A stretch of 50,139 nt of DNA from JAVBNN01 sp031551525 (GCA_031551525.1 JAVBNN010000012.1:1-50139), one strand, 5' to 3'; positions 7,650-15,095 are shown, counted from the stretch's first letter. Numbers and translations are program-made. Notes: generated from the letters alone by a model not told the origin.

Positions 7650-8846
7650 CCCATTTTCGAGGATATTTGTCATTATGTTTTGCATAGCGTCGGCGACGCG
7701 GGGATCAACTTCCTGGATAGCGTGGATGTAGACATTCGCGGTAAAGGCTTTCTGCCGGTGTCCGAGCATATTTGATACTGTGGCGAGGTCAACGCCGGAA
7801 TTGAGAAGGTAGCTGCCGGACAGGTGGCGCAGAAGGTGCGGCGATATGTTACAAAGGCCATTTTCAAGGCAGAATGCTTTCAGAAAATTATTGAAGGAAT
7901 GCGGGTGCGCGACGCTGTAATCCGGCTGGGTGAACAGCCAGCTATCGGGGGCGAAGGGATCGGCCAGCGGGATAACTTTCTTTCTTTTGATACGGTTTCT
8001 GACAATGCGCCTTGCGTCTGTGATGTGTGCTTGCAGGGCGGCAAAGGTCATCGGCGACATGCCGAGGGTTCTAATGCTGCTGGCGGTTTTGGTATTTTTG
8101 ACGGTAACGCCTTCGGCGGTGGTGTATATAACCGCCCTGCCAATACGCAGGAGGCGCTTTTTAAAGTCTATGTCACTATATTTGAGGCCGAATATTTCTT
8201 CGCGACGGAGGCCCATATCAAAGGCCATGAGTACCCATAGTTTTTGTTTGGGGGTGGCGCTTTCCATAACGGCGGTGAAAAAGGCGTTGAAATCTGCTTG
8301 TGAAGGTATTTTCTTAGATTTGCTGTTGCCCTTGGGGGTGTCTACCTTGTTGGCGGGGTTGATGGTGATAAACTCCCACTTTACCGCATAATTAAGTAAT
8401 TCTTTCAGCATAGTAAAGTGTTTGCGGACGGTGGAAGCAGATAAAGGCTTGTTCTTTATGCCAGCGTCCGGGGCGCGTAGCTGGGTAAGAAATTCAAGGA
8501 TGTGCTTTGAGGTGATTTTTTCTACGCGTACACCGCCCAAACAGGCCAGCAATCGGGTAGAAAGATAGTCGTTGTATGATTTGGAGGCGGGGGAAAGGTT
8601 TCCTTCCGCGTAGTGCTTAGTCCAGTATTCGTAAAATTCGGCCAGTGTCATGCGCGGCGTGCCGGTCGGCGTGACATTGCCTTTCTTGCATTCGGCGGCA
8701 TAGAGGATATAGGCGGCCTTTGCTTCGGCCATGCTGTCAAAGTGGAAGGTTTCGCTGAAGCCTTTTTGTTTGCCGAATTCGTCATAGCCATCTGATACAT
8801 TAAATTCATAGGAGTTTTTGCCACGTCTGCGGATTTTAGCGGGCAT
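7635..8846 (-). CDS. Phage tyrosine recombinase (integrase)
   Basis: A 403-residue tyrosine integrase for site-specific insertion and excision. An N-terminal AP2-like arm-binding region (about 1-60) is followed by a SAM-like core-binding domain (about 65-165) and the catalytic domain. Catalytic residues are visible: Arg214 in GLRREE, Lys253, His337 and Arg340 in SPHLLRH, His363 in LGHRQ, and Tyr373 in ANVYIHA. AGGTGA ahead of the ATG sets the start. It reads toward tRNA-Arg, its likely att site. A LexA-type box (8878-8891) lies about 30 bp upstream, suggesting that expression rises in the SOS response. Confidence 0.95.
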   Translation of the reverse strand: MPAKIRRRGKNSYEFNVSDGYDEFGKQKGFSETFHFDSMAEAKAAYILYAAECKKGNVTPTGTPRMTLAEFYEYWTKHYAEGNLSPASKSYNDYLSTRLLACLGGVRVEKITSKHILEFLTQLRAPDAGIKNKPLSASTVRKHFTMLKELLNYAVKWEFITINPANKVDTPKGNSKSKKIPSQADFNAFFTAVMESATPKQKLWVLMAFDMGLRREEIFGLKYSDIDFKKRLLRIGRAVIYTTAEGVTVKNTKTASSIRTLGMSPMTFAALQAHITDARRIVRNRIKRKKVIPLADPFAPDSWLFTQPDYSVAHPHSFNNFLKAFCLENGLCNISPHLLRHLSGSYLLNSGVDLATVSNMLGHRQKAFTANVYIHAIQEVDPRVADAMQNIMTNILENGKSPV

Positions 8847-8877
8847 GGGCTATCACCTGCCTAATATAATAAAAATA

Positions 8878-8891
8878 CGAACAAATGTTCT
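8878..8891. promoter_or_regulatory. LexA-type SOS box between int and the cargo gene
   Basis: CGAACAAATGTTCT matches the Firmicute LexA consensus CGAAC-N4-GTTYG at every fixed base but the last. It sits in the divergent spacer between the integrase and the gene at 8959. A TATAAT at 8921-8926 is a possible -10 for the rightward gene. Confidence 0.65.
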
Positions 8892-8958
8892 GTATGCTAT
8901 TTACACTTTGTGAAAAATCATATAATATTATGTCAGAAATAAAAAGGGGGTATAGGTA

Positions 8959-9882
8959 GTGAGCAGCGCATTTACTACAAAAATTGCTTACGCTGGTGAA
9001 GCGGTTGATGATGGCATTATGGATATAAAAGCCCTTGCCCCTGCTCTTTTGGCTTTAGGTGATACGATTGAGGAAGCCAACAAAGTTTTAAATGGCGCTG
9101 ATGCAAAGATACAGGTATCAGTTAGAGCGGACTTCCGACAAGGCTCTTTTGAGGTTGCGATAGAGGTATTAAGGACAGTTCCGCAACAGATACAAATGAT
9201 TTTAGGGCAAATGCCTAATTTTTCCGCTCTTGAAATTTGTGCTTTTTTGGGTGCTGCTGGTGGCGTAAGCCAGTTTTGCGGAATAACATTAATTGATGCA
9301 ATCAAGTGGATTGCTGGGCGACATGTTAAATCAGCCAAAATACTTAATAATGGTAGCGTTCGATTGAAAGTGGACGATGATGAAAAGGAGATAACAAAAG
9401 AGGTCTATGCTTTATTACAGAGTGTAAAGACAAGGAGGTCTTTAGACGGTGTACTTGAACCATTAAAACATGAAGGTGTTTCTTCTTTCCAATTTAGAAG
9501 TGAAAAAATAACGACTATTGAGAAAACAGAAGTAAAATATTTTGCGTTGCCTGAACAGCAGGTGTGCGAGGAAGAAAAAGAACTACCAGCAACAGAACGG
9601 ACAGCAGTGTTCAAAATTATAGGGGTGAATTTTGAAGAAGGTTTAAAATGGCGTTTGTCCGATGGCGAGGCAAAGTTTTATGCAAGCATACTTGATAAAA
9701 ATTTTTCGGATGAAGTAAATTCCAGTAATTTATCTTTTGCCAAGGGAGATATGTTTGAAGCACGGATGCGTACAACACAAAAAATATCTGCTGCCGGACT
9801 AAAGGTGGAAAATGAAATCATAGAAGTAATGAAATTCCATCATCGAGGGGAACAGGGATTGCTAAAGTTTCCAGAGGAATAG
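8959..9882 (+). CDS. Unknown cargo protein beside the integrase
   Basis: A 307-residue protein that I do not assign to a family with confidence. Start GTG at 8959 after AAAAAGGGGGT. The first 90 residues look like a mixed alpha/beta region (LAPALLALGDTIEEANKVLNG then strands). Around 85-125 is a Gly/Ala-rich hydrophobic stretch (ALEICAFLGAAGGVSQF) that could be one membrane-inserting hairpin. The C-terminal half is hydrophilic and strand-rich, and no nuclease or HTH motif is visible. It stands alone on the plus strand inside an otherwise leftward integrase-to-repressor block and ends at its own terminator. That is the usual layout of a lysogenic-conversion (moron) gene, for example exclusion or defence; that role is inference. 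Confidence 0.85.
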   Translation: MSSAFTTKIAYAGEAVDDGIMDIKALAPALLALGDTIEEANKVLNGADAKIQVSVRADFRQGSFEVAIEVLRTVPQQIQMILGQMPNFSALEICAFLGAAGGVSQFCGITLIDAIKWIAGRHVKSAKILNNGSVRLKVDDDEKEITKEVYALLQSVKTRRSLDGVLEPLKHEGVSSFQFRSEKITTIEKTEVKYFALPEQQVCEEEKELPATERTAVFKIIGVNFEEGLKWRLSDGEAKFYASILDKNFSDEVNSSNLSFAKGDMFEARMRTTQKISAAGLKVENEIIEVMKFHHRGEQGLLKFPEE

Positions 9883-9902
9883 CCGCCTTCGGGCGGTTTT
9901 TT
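9883..9902 (+). terminator. Terminator after the cargo gene
   Basis: CCGCC-TTCG-GGCGG stem with a UUCG tetraloop followed by six T residues, directly after the stop at 9882. Confidence 0.93.
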
Positions 9903-9905
9903 GTT

Positions 9906-10496
9906 TCAATCATCAAAAAAGATTTTTTTATATTTCGTGGTGCTTTTTGCTTCGTTCCACTCAAGAGAAGAACCGGGCATCTTTATCATTATTTCGGCAA
10001 CGGCGCGGGCATCGGAAAGGGCGTCGTGGTGGTCTAGTTTTATGCCCAGTTTTTTGCATACAGTCGGTAGTTTGTGGTTGCGTAGTTCGGGAAAGCGTTG
10101 GCGGGCGGCGATACAGGTACAGTAGACAAGTGGATCGGGTTCGCGGGCCTCTATGCGTTTGAGTAGCGCCGCCAGGACTTTAATGTCAAAATTTGCATAA
10201 TGGGCGGCGATATGATAATCAAAGTAATGCCTTATTTTAGGCCATATTTCCGCAAAATCCGGCGCGTCTTGGGTCATTTCCGGCGTTATGCCGTGAATGG
10301 CTATATTGTCGGCGTCGTACCGGTTGCGCGGGGGTTTTATAAGGTGATATTCACTATGGATTATTTCGTTCTTTTCAATAACAACGATGCCAAGCGCACA
10401 GGCGGAAGTCATGGCACTGGTCGCTGTTTCAAAATCAAAACAAGTGATTGAATTCATGGCTTTTTCTTCTTCGGGGGCGATTTTGAAAAATCCCAT
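9906..10496 (-). CDS. DnaQ-like 3'-5' exonuclease (DEDDh family)
   Basis: A 196-residue exonuclease of the DnaQ/PolC-epsilon superfamily. Exo I is CFDFET (Asp21, Glu23), Exo II is AHYANFD, and Exo III is HHDALSDARA with the histidine of the DEDDh class. The HGIT motif between them is standard. AGAGGT 7 bp before the ATG supports the start. It lies in the leftward block between integrase and repressor, transcribed the same way as the repressor, so it is probably expressed in the lysogen. A role in nucleic-acid processing or defence is possible; the sequence does not say which. Confidence 0.87.
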   Translation of the reverse strand: MGFFKIAPEEEKAMNSITCFDFETATSAMTSACALGIVVIEKNEIIHSEYHLIKPPRNRYDADNIAIHGITPEMTQDAPDFAEIWPKIRHYFDYHIAAHYANFDIKVLAALLKRIEAREPDPLVYCTCIAARQRFPELRNHKLPTVCKKLGIKLDHHDALSDARAVAEIMIKMPGSSLEWNEAKSTTKYKKIFFDD

Positions 10497-10510
10497 TGTG
10501 GATACCTCTT

Positions 10511-11431
10511 TTATTTGATATCGCTTGTTTGAATTAAGTCAATTGGTGGTTCTTCGGAAGGGAATGCCCTGTCAAGGTTCTGCTCAAAGTTTGCCCATGA
10601 AGTAGATGCTCTCATAAGGGCGATTTCTTGTAAAAGAAAGTTTTTTAAATCCTCCTGTCCGACATCTACGGACAGATGTTGGTGGTGTTTTGCGGCACGG
10701 CGAAAGGTTTTTTTGTCAACAACAGGATTGAGTTCTCGCAGTTTTTCCAAAACGCCTTTCGGGAGCCTTTCGTATACGATTTGGTTAGTTATTTTCCCAA
10801 CAACACGAGGTTTTCTTGAAGAAATCAAGTCGTAGTTCCAACCTTTTAAGCGGAACAGTTGTCTATAAAATTCATCTGGAAATGTTTTAGCCCATTGCAA
10901 TCTTTCTTCTGATAGATAAATTGCCAACAATTGTTGTAGAGCGGTTTTGCTTCGAACTTCTTGATATCCGGTGGCTTCGTCTACCAACGCAACAATACCA
11001 ATTTGCGCAAGTCCACGCATTAAGATGTCGGCAGACAATGCTATGTGTTGTTGCTGGGGAAGCAAGGCGCCGGCATCTCTTGCCTTCAACCATACATCGC
11101 AAACTTTCGGAAGTAAGCCGGCTTCTAATCCATTGGCAATGGCGCCACCTTTTCTGGCGCGATATTCAATAGGGTTTTCTAGCGCATGGGCTAAGTCTTT
11201 AGTAATAAAAGGCTGTAAATTTTTAGCAGATAGATCTACCGGCAAGGCGGCGCCATCAGCACCTTCTTTTTTACGGCGCCAATGAGAACCGCCACGTTTG
11301 CCGCCCAATGCTTTTGTTACTCCACGATCTGATAATAATCTTGTGCCATCATCCAGTACCGCACAAGGAATAATCAAGTCTGTGCCTGGAACTTTTATTT
11401 CCCCTATGTATTGTGCCTTAGGTGTTTCCAA
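10511..11431 (-). CDS. P63C domain-containing phage protein
   Basis: A 306-residue protein recognised by overall similarity to P63C proteins of phages and mobile elements. The N-terminus contains RLLSDRGVTKALGGKRGGSHW, the pattern by which such proteins begin, and the C-terminal block YERLPKGVLEKLRELNPV... with clustered His (AAKHHQHLSVDVG) is the P63C core. Biochemical role unknown. The start is TTG at 11431, preceded by AGGAGG with an 8-bp gap. It sits between the repressor and the exonuclease with short gaps and is probably cotranscribed with both. Confidence 0.8.
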   Translation of the reverse strand: METPKAQYIGEIKVPGTDLIIPCAVLDDGTRLLSDRGVTKALGGKRGGSHWRRKKEGADGAALPVDLSAKNLQPFITKDLAHALENPIEYRARKGGAIANGLEAGLLPKVCDVWLKARDAGALLPQQQHIALSADILMRGLAQIGIVALVDEATGYQEVRSKTALQQLLAIYLSEERLQWAKTFPDEFYRQLFRLKGWNYDLISSRKPRVVGKITNQIVYERLPKGVLEKLRELNPVVDKKTFRRAAKHHQHLSVDVGQEDLKNFLLQEIALMRASTSWANFEQNLDRAFPSEEPPIDLIQTSDIK

Positions 11432-11464
11432 TGGCGCCGCCTCCTTTAGTAAATGAATTGTCGT

Positions 11465-12088
11465 TTATTTAATATCGCTTTGAAAGGCTATTGCTTTACC
11501 AAGTATGAGAAAATCAGCGCAGCTATTTTTGTCAAAAATCTGTGGTTCATACTTCGGGTTTTCCGGCCAAAGTTCTACTTTGTTATTGCGCTTTAGTATG
11601 CGCTTCAAGGTGGCTTCGCCGTCAATATAAACGGCGGCGATCTCTTTATTATCGACGTCGTTTTGCTTTTTAATGAAAACAATATCGCCGTCATGTATCC
11701 GGGCATTTATCATGCTATCCCCCTGGATTTTGAGGCAAAAATCCGCGTGAATGGCCGTGCCATTGTCTACATAGGCTTCAAAGTATTCTTCTGCCAATAT
11801 AGGCATACCAGCGGCAATAGTTCCCAACAGGGGAACTTTTTTTGTTTTTATGGGGAAGATGTTATCGGCGGGGAGGTTGTCATGCAAAAAATCATCATCA
11901 GCTAAATAGTCTAATGATAGGTTCAGAAAACGAGCGAGTTTTACTAATGTGGAACGCTTTGTATTTTCAGAGCCTTTTTTCCATATACCGTCGACTGTTG
12001 TATATGGTAGCTGTGCGCCACGCGCAAGATCGGCAACAGATAATCCCTTTTCCTTCATAGCTTTTTCTAATTTTTCCACCATACTCAT
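11465..12088 (-). CDS. CI/LexA-type phage repressor (HTH_XRE + S24 peptidase)
   Basis: A 207-residue self-cleaving repressor that keeps the prophage silent. Residues 1-65 form an XRE helix-turn-helix (LARGAQLPYTTVDGIWK). The rest is an S24 domain with cleavage site Ala93-Gly94 in TIAAGMP, catalytic Ser125 in QGDSM and Lys162 in GEATLKR. All are intact, so RecA-stimulated inactivation is expected. ATG at 12088 is chosen because AGAGGTGATGTT precedes it; a longer frame exists but lacks a ribosome site. It diverges from the Cro-like gene across an operator region, one site of which overlaps its own -35. Confidence 0.93.
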   Translation of the reverse strand: MSMVEKLEKAMKEKGLSVADLARGAQLPYTTVDGIWKKGSENTKRSTLVKLARFLNLSLDYLADDDFLHDNLPADNIFPIKTKKVPLLGTIAAGMPILAEEYFEAYVDNGTAIHADFCLKIQGDSMINARIHDGDIVFIKKQNDVDNKEIAAVYIDGEATLKRILKRNNKVELWPENPKYEPQIFDKNSCADFLILGKAIAFQSDIK

Positions 12089-12110
12089 AACATCACCTCT
12101 TTGTGTTCCT

Positions 12111-12139
12111 AGTATAGAGTATAAATTTACCGTTGTAAA
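12111..12139 (-). promoter_or_regulatory. Repressor promoter (PRM-like)
   Basis: Minus-strand TTTACA (12139-12134), 17 bp, TATACT (12116-12111). A TTAC-N4-GTAA dyad overlaps the -35, which would allow autoregulation. Confidence 0.75.
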
Positions 12140-12146
12140 CAATAAA

Positions 12147-12237
12147 TTACCCCTTAACGTAAAATTGTTATATAAAACGATTGATATATTACCCTGTGAC
12201 GTATATAGTCTTAATTAAGAATTACGCCACAGGGTAA
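12147..12237. promoter_or_regulatory. Repressor operator cluster
   Basis: Three 16-bp sites share TTAC-N8-GTAA: 12147-12162 (perfect arms), 12189-12204 (last base T) and 12222-12237 (perfect arms). The second and third are also inverted copies of one another (TTACCCTGTG / CACAGGGTAA), forming a large dyad. Symmetric operators repeated around divergent promoters are what a CI/Cro switch needs. Confidence 0.8.
12181..12209 (+). promoter_or_regulatory. Early rightward promoter (PR-like)
   Basis: TTGATA (12181-12186), 17 bp, TATAGT (12204-12209). An operator fills the spacer and another lies just downstream, so bound repressor should block it. Confidence 0.78.
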
Positions 12238-12252
12238 AACGGAGGTGGAAAA

Positions 12253-12477
12253 ATGTTTCATAATTTGGCCGCAGAAATGGCAAGGGCAGGACTTACAAGG
12301 CGGCTTGTGGCTGAAAAAGCGGCAATAAATGATCATTCCCTGAAAAATAAACTGCAGGGTAAAACGGAGTTTACACGTCGCGAAATGCTCAATATTAAAA
12401 AGAACTGTTTTCCTGAAATGTCTTTGGACTATCTTTTTGAATGGTCTGATGGCGGTGAAGCAAAATCCACGGCGTAA
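12253..12477 (+). CDS. Cro-like HTH protein
   Basis: A 74-residue DNA-binding protein, the first gene right of the divergent switch. Residues 16-45 (RRLVAEKAAINDHSLKNKLQGK) fit an XRE-type helix-turn-helix, and the tail MSLDYLFEW is common in Firmicute phage Cro/XRE proteins. Ribosome site GGAGGT, 6-bp gap. Position and size suggest Cro, antagonising the S24 repressor at the TTAC-N8-GTAA sites. Confidence 0.82.
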   Translation: MFHNLAAEMARAGLTRRLVAEKAAINDHSLKNKLQGKTEFTRREMLNIKKNCFPEMSLDYLFEWSDGGEAKSTA

Positions 12478-12478
12478 C

Positions 12479-12504
12479 AAAAAAGCACCGGCATGGCCGG
12501 TGCT
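12479..12504 (-). terminator. Terminator for the leftward gene at 12536
   Basis: GCACCGGC-ATG-GCCGGTGC perfect stem. The minus strand runs into TTTTTT, so it serves the leftward gene. Confidence 0.88.
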
Positions 12505-12535
12505 GATAAGGTCATAACATTATTGTTTTTTATGT

Positions 12536-12937
12536 TTAAGGAATTTGTTTGGCACAATCGCCTATTGTGGGGCTGTCGAAAGGAATATGTTCAGGTGTAT
12601 TGTATACGGTTTCTTCTTTTGTTCCCAAAGAGCCTAGAAAAGGGTTGCGTACACGTGTAGTAGTTCTATTAGATCTGTCATACATATCAGATTCAATGGT
12701 GCACATTTTTTCTTGGAGGTGAGTAACTTTGCCGGTTCCTTTCACAATTTCAAGATTACCGAGACTAGCGTTTGTAGCAGGATCAATAATTTCTTCCGCA
12801 ATTTCATAAATCAAAAATCGGAAATTTTTTTCAATTCCATCAACAGAACCTTTATTTAGAACAAGTTTATAGCAACCGTCTAAATCGGAAGATGCAATTA
12901 CCTTAACAACTTGACAGATAAAAGTATTTTCGTTCAT
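12536..12937 (-). CDS. Hypothetical protein with FlgT-C-like barrel
   Basis: A 133-residue protein, leftward, with GAGGAAAATATC before its ATG. The first 80 residues show the pattern of a small beta barrel seen at the C-terminus of FlgT and related surface proteins: KLVLNKGSVDGIEKNFRFLIYE, then IIDPATNASLGNLEIVKGTGKV. No signal peptide is present, so it is presumably cytoplasmic. The remainder is low-complexity. It lies on the opposite strand to the early genes and ends at its own terminator. Function unknown. Confidence 0.8.
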   Translation of the reverse strand: MNENTFICQVVKVIASSDLDGCYKLVLNKGSVDGIEKNFRFLIYEIAEEIIDPATNASLGNLEIVKGTGKVTHLQEKMCTIESDMYDRSNRTTTRVRNPFLGSLGTKEETVYNTPEHIPFDSPTIGDCAKQIP

Positions 12938-12974
12938 GATATTTTCCTCACTTTCAGTTTTAGGGGGTGAAACA

Positions 12975-13061
12975 ATGACAAATTATATTTATCGATGTTT
13001 ATTTGGATTTGTACTTGGCATGGTTTTTTGGGGAATTATTATATATTTCCTACTCATGTAA
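12975..13061 (+). CDS. Candidate 28-residue membrane microprotein
   Basis: ATG at 12975 follows AGGGGGTGA with a 6-7 bp gap. It encodes 28 residues: MTNYIYR, then a continuous hydrophobic stretch (CLFGFVLGMVFWGIIIYF) and LLM. It fills the gap between two leftward genes and overlaps the last codons of the one at 13050. Such one-helix peptides occur widely in prophages. Strong ribosome site and composition are the only support. Confidence 0.45.
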   Translation: MTNYIYRCLFGFVLGMVFWGIIIYFLLM

Positions 13062-13562
13062 AGAATCTAAAATTCTTGAAGATATACCATGTTTAAGAAT
13101 TAAAGACTTTAAAGTAGTTGGCTGTATCAAAACTTCTATAGATATGTGTTCTGTGTGAAAAATTTCCACCTGAATAAATCCATCTGATTGTACATTTATG
13201 ACTTTTCCGGTTGCAACATAGTTTTCAAAATAGCCGTTTAACCTGTGAATGGTAACATATGCATCTATAAAAAGTAAGTTATTAGGGCTTAAAAGAAATA
13301 TTGGTTTAGAAGAGTTTGCGGGAATATGTGCAGTTTTGATATTGATTGTTAGTAAGTTGTCAGCGGTCGTTTTTGATAGTTTGACAAGTAAGGCTCCAAT
13401 TATCAGAACGGATATAAGAAAAAGAAAGAGAACAATAATAAATAACCATGCGGGAATACTTTGATTTGGTTGGATACATACCCAAAGCGTAAACGCAAAA
13501 ACACCGCTTACCAAAAACGCCCAAATAGTTTCGGTGCCAAACAAACTAAGTAGTATTTTCAT
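13050..13562 (-). CDS. Hypothetical membrane protein
   Basis: A 170-residue protein with two N-terminal transmembrane helices (about 12-30 and 38-60) and a soluble strand-rich C-terminal domain of about 100 residues (AHIPANSSKPIFLLSPNNLLF...). No family is recognised. The C-terminal domain is most likely cytoplasmic given the short loop between helices. Transcribed leftward. Confidence 0.72.
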   Translation of the reverse strand: MKILLSLFGTETIWAFLVSGVFAFTLWVCIQPNQSIPAWLFIIVLFLFLISVLIIGALLVKLSKTTADNLLTINIKTAHIPANSSKPIFLLSPNNLLFIDAYVTIHRLNGYFENYVATGKVINVQSDGFIQVEIFHTEHISIEVLIQPTTLKSLILKHGISSRILDSLHE

Positions 13563-13668
13563 ACCGCTGATGGTTCCTTTCGTAACAAGTGGACTACTTT
13601 AATTATTATAACATGTTTATACCTATTTTGTAATTATACCAAACTTTAAAAGAAAAGGGATATCAAAA

Positions 13669-13875
13669 ATGAACAGAATTATAGTCAGCGAAAAAGAGGT
13701 GTCCGGCGAGGTGGAGAAGCCAAAAACGTCGGCCAAGGAGCTGAAGGAGAAGTTCATCCAGCATACGGAAAATTTGCTCAATGTGGCGAAAAATCGTCCT
13801 TTTGATCCAGCGCTTGCAGCGGAAATACGGCAGAATGTACAGGCGATCATGTCGTTTGAACATTTCGGGTGTTGA
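13669..13875 (+). CDS. Small hypothetical phage protein
   Basis: A 68-residue, mostly helical, charged protein (KTSAKELKEKFIQHTENLLNV) with AAAAGGGA upstream. It ends near a hairpin that serves the opposite strand. The 12-bp word AATTATACCAAA lies 26 bp upstream (13632-13643) and recurs ahead of the gene at 14481, so the two may share a regulator. Confidence 0.65.
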   Translation: MNRIIVSEKEVSGEVEKPKTSAKELKEKFIQHTENLLNVAKNRPFDPALAAEIRQNVQAIMSFEHFGC

Positions 13876-13876
13876 A

Positions 13877-13902
13877 AGAAAAAGGCCGCCCAAAGGCGGC
13901 GG
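13877..13902 (-). terminator. Terminator for the YjzC-like gene
   Basis: GCCGCC-CTTTG-GGCGGC type stem; the minus strand continues CTTTTTCTTT. Confidence 0.75.
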
Positions 13903-13940
13903 GGGGATGCGGTGAAGATAGAAAATCTCAAAATAAATCC

Positions 13941-14129
13941 CTATTTACCTTTTGTGGCTCCGGCACTGTGCTTTGTAGCGTCTACAAGTTTGTAAATCTG
14001 GTTGGGCTTGGGTGTCGGTGGGAATGGTTCGTCTTTAACAACAGTGCGTTCTTCTCCTGTTCTACCACCGCGAGGGCCTATAATCTCGTATTGTCCAGAA
14101 CGGCTACACTTTTCACCTGGTTTTGGCAT
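13941..14129 (-). CDS. YjzC-like small protein
   Basis: A 62-residue protein starting MPKPGEKCSRSGQYEIIGPR and containing GGRTGEERTVVKDEPFPPTP, the pattern of the YjzC family. The conserved Cys near the N-terminus and the proline-rich middle suggest a small metal- or surface-binding fold; function unknown. An ATG three codons upstream (14138) is almost fused to AAGGAG, while the one at 14129 has a 9-bp gap and the usual family start. Confidence 0.75.
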   Translation of the reverse strand: MPKPGEKCSRSGQYEIIGPRGGRTGEERTVVKDEPFPPTPKPNQIYKLVDATKHSAGATKGK

Positions 14130-14196
14130 ATTGTTCATCTCCTTTTTTATATCAGTGCTGACGCTTTTATCATGATTTTATTATATATTAAAGATT

Positions 14197-14337
14197 TTAT
14201 AGAGCTTCTTTTATTTGTGCAAAAATTTCCTGATAGTTTTCGACTAGGGTTAGGATACTGTCATCAACTTGATACTTGCCTCTGGCGTTATCCAGATAAA
14301 GTATTGTCAAATCATGAGCAACCTTATCATTATCCAA
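14197..14337 (-). CDS. Small helical phage protein, TTG start
   Basis: A 46-residue frame starting TTG at 14337 with AAAGGAG 9 bp upstream. It reads DNDKVAHDLTILYLDNARGK and continues to QEIFAQIKEAL. Short acidic helical proteins starting (M)DNDKxAHDL are common in Firmicute mobile elements. An operator-like dyad lies just upstream (14361-14385). Confidence 0.65.
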   Translation of the reverse strand: MDNDKVAHDLTILYLDNARGKYQVDDSILTLVENYQEIFAQIKEAL

Positions 14338-14360
14338 AATAATTATCTCCTTTCTTTAAA

Positions 14361-14385
14361 ATATACCTTTATCAATAAGGTATAT
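14361..14385. promoter_or_regulatory. Inverted repeat upstream of small leftward gene
   Basis: Perfect 9-bp arms ATATACCTT / AAGGTATAT separated by TATCAAT, placed directly ahead of the ribosome site of the gene at 14197-14337. Likely an operator. Confidence 0.55.
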
Positions 14386-14480
14386 ATAGTATAAAGGTTT
14401 TTCAAATAAAAGCAATAGATAAAACAAATAATTATACCAAAATATAACTTCGCCTTCAGGCGATAGAAAGGGTGGAGAAA

Positions 14481-14657
14481 GTGAAATTTGAAGACTTTGT
14501 ACATTCCATTGATTATTTAGGTATTGAAGAAAAAGAGGCAATTATAAAGATTGCAGAAGCGGTGAACGGTCTTTCAACAAAACAAGCTAAAAGCGCAGTT
14601 AATTTTATTAAGGATTTGCTGGCGGCGCATTCTATAGTAAATTTCAAAAATAAATAA
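14481..14657 (+). CDS. Small hypothetical phage protein
   Basis: A 58-residue, predominantly helical protein (KFEDFVHSIDYLGIEEKEAI... NFIKDLLAAHSIVNF). GTG at 14481 has GGTGGAG upstream; a GTG at 14472 would add three residues but leaves no room for a ribosome site. No family recognised. Confidence 0.6.
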   Translation: MKFEDFVHSIDYLGIEEKEAIIKIAEAVNGLSTKQAKSAVNFIKDLLAAHSIVNFKNK

Positions 14658-14711
14658 CCCTCCCAAAAGCAAAGTAAAAATACTCCGCTTTAAGTGAAAA
14701 GGGGTGACAAC

Positions 14712-14963
14712 ATGCTGTTAACCATTAAGGAACTGGCCGATCGGGAAGGACGGACGGAACTTAACGTCCGGCAGTGGATACGGCGGCACAAGCTGCCGCC
14801 GACGCGGATCGGCAGCCGGATATATATTGACACAGAAGTTTTTGAAAGGTGGAAGGTGTCTTTGACGGCGGTCGCGCCGGTGAAGTTTGTGCCGCCGACT
14901 GTTCCCGCCCGGAAGCCGTCGCGGATAGCGGCGAAGATGACGCCGCTGCCGGAAAAATTATGA
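14712..14963 (+). CDS. MerR/excisionase-type HTH protein
   Basis: An 83-residue protein. Its first 55 residues are a winged-helix excisionase/DNA-binding domain: TIKELADREGRTELNVRQW, then RIGSRIYIDTEVFERW. The C-terminal 30 residues are a Pro/Lys-rich tail. GGGGTGA before ATG 14712 sets the start. In this place it may be the phage excisionase or a middle-gene activator; choice is open. Confidence 0.75.
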   Translation: MLLTIKELADREGRTELNVRQWIRRHKLPPTRIGSRIYIDTEVFERWKVSLTAVAPVKFVPPTVPARKPSRIAAKMTPLPEKL

Positions 14964-14978
14964 AAGGCGGTGAAGAAA

Positions 14979-15095
14979 TTGGACGTAGCAATCGAGGCTT
15001 TAAAAGAAAAAATCGCCTGTGCGGTAACACAGACGATTATTCCGCCCCAGGCGGGGCAAAAAGATATCGGCTCATCAATATCAAGGTCAGTATAG
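14979..15095 (+). CDS. Tentative 38-residue reading frame
   Basis: TTG at 14979 follows AAAGGCGGTGAAGAAA and opens 38 codons (LDVAIEALKEKIACAVTQT...). The second half lies over the hairpin and promoter of the oppositely oriented small RNA, so the late residues may be a by-product of RNA structure. Listed because of the good ribosome site; it may be the target of that RNA. Confidence 0.28.
   Translation: MDVAIEALKEKIACAVTQTIIPPQAGQKDIGSSISRSV
15002..15082 (-). ncRNA. Predicted small RNA, copy A (prophage)
   Basis: Minus strand: promoter at 15117-15089, about 80 nt of transcript, then a terminator stem AATCGTCTGTG / CACAGGCGATT with one A-C mismatch and tail TTTTTTCTTTT. A second hairpin (CCGCC-TGGG-GGCGG type) lies between. 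No good reading frame is present. A paralogue with the same promoter geometry, length and mismatched terminator is at 40261-40338. It is convergent with the 14979 frame, the arrangement of antisense antitoxin RNAs; function inferred only. Confidence 0.6.

Noticed and set aside
13869..14342. 157-codon plus-strand frame
   Set aside because: Lies opposite the YjzC-like and the TTG-start small genes, both with strong ribosome sites.
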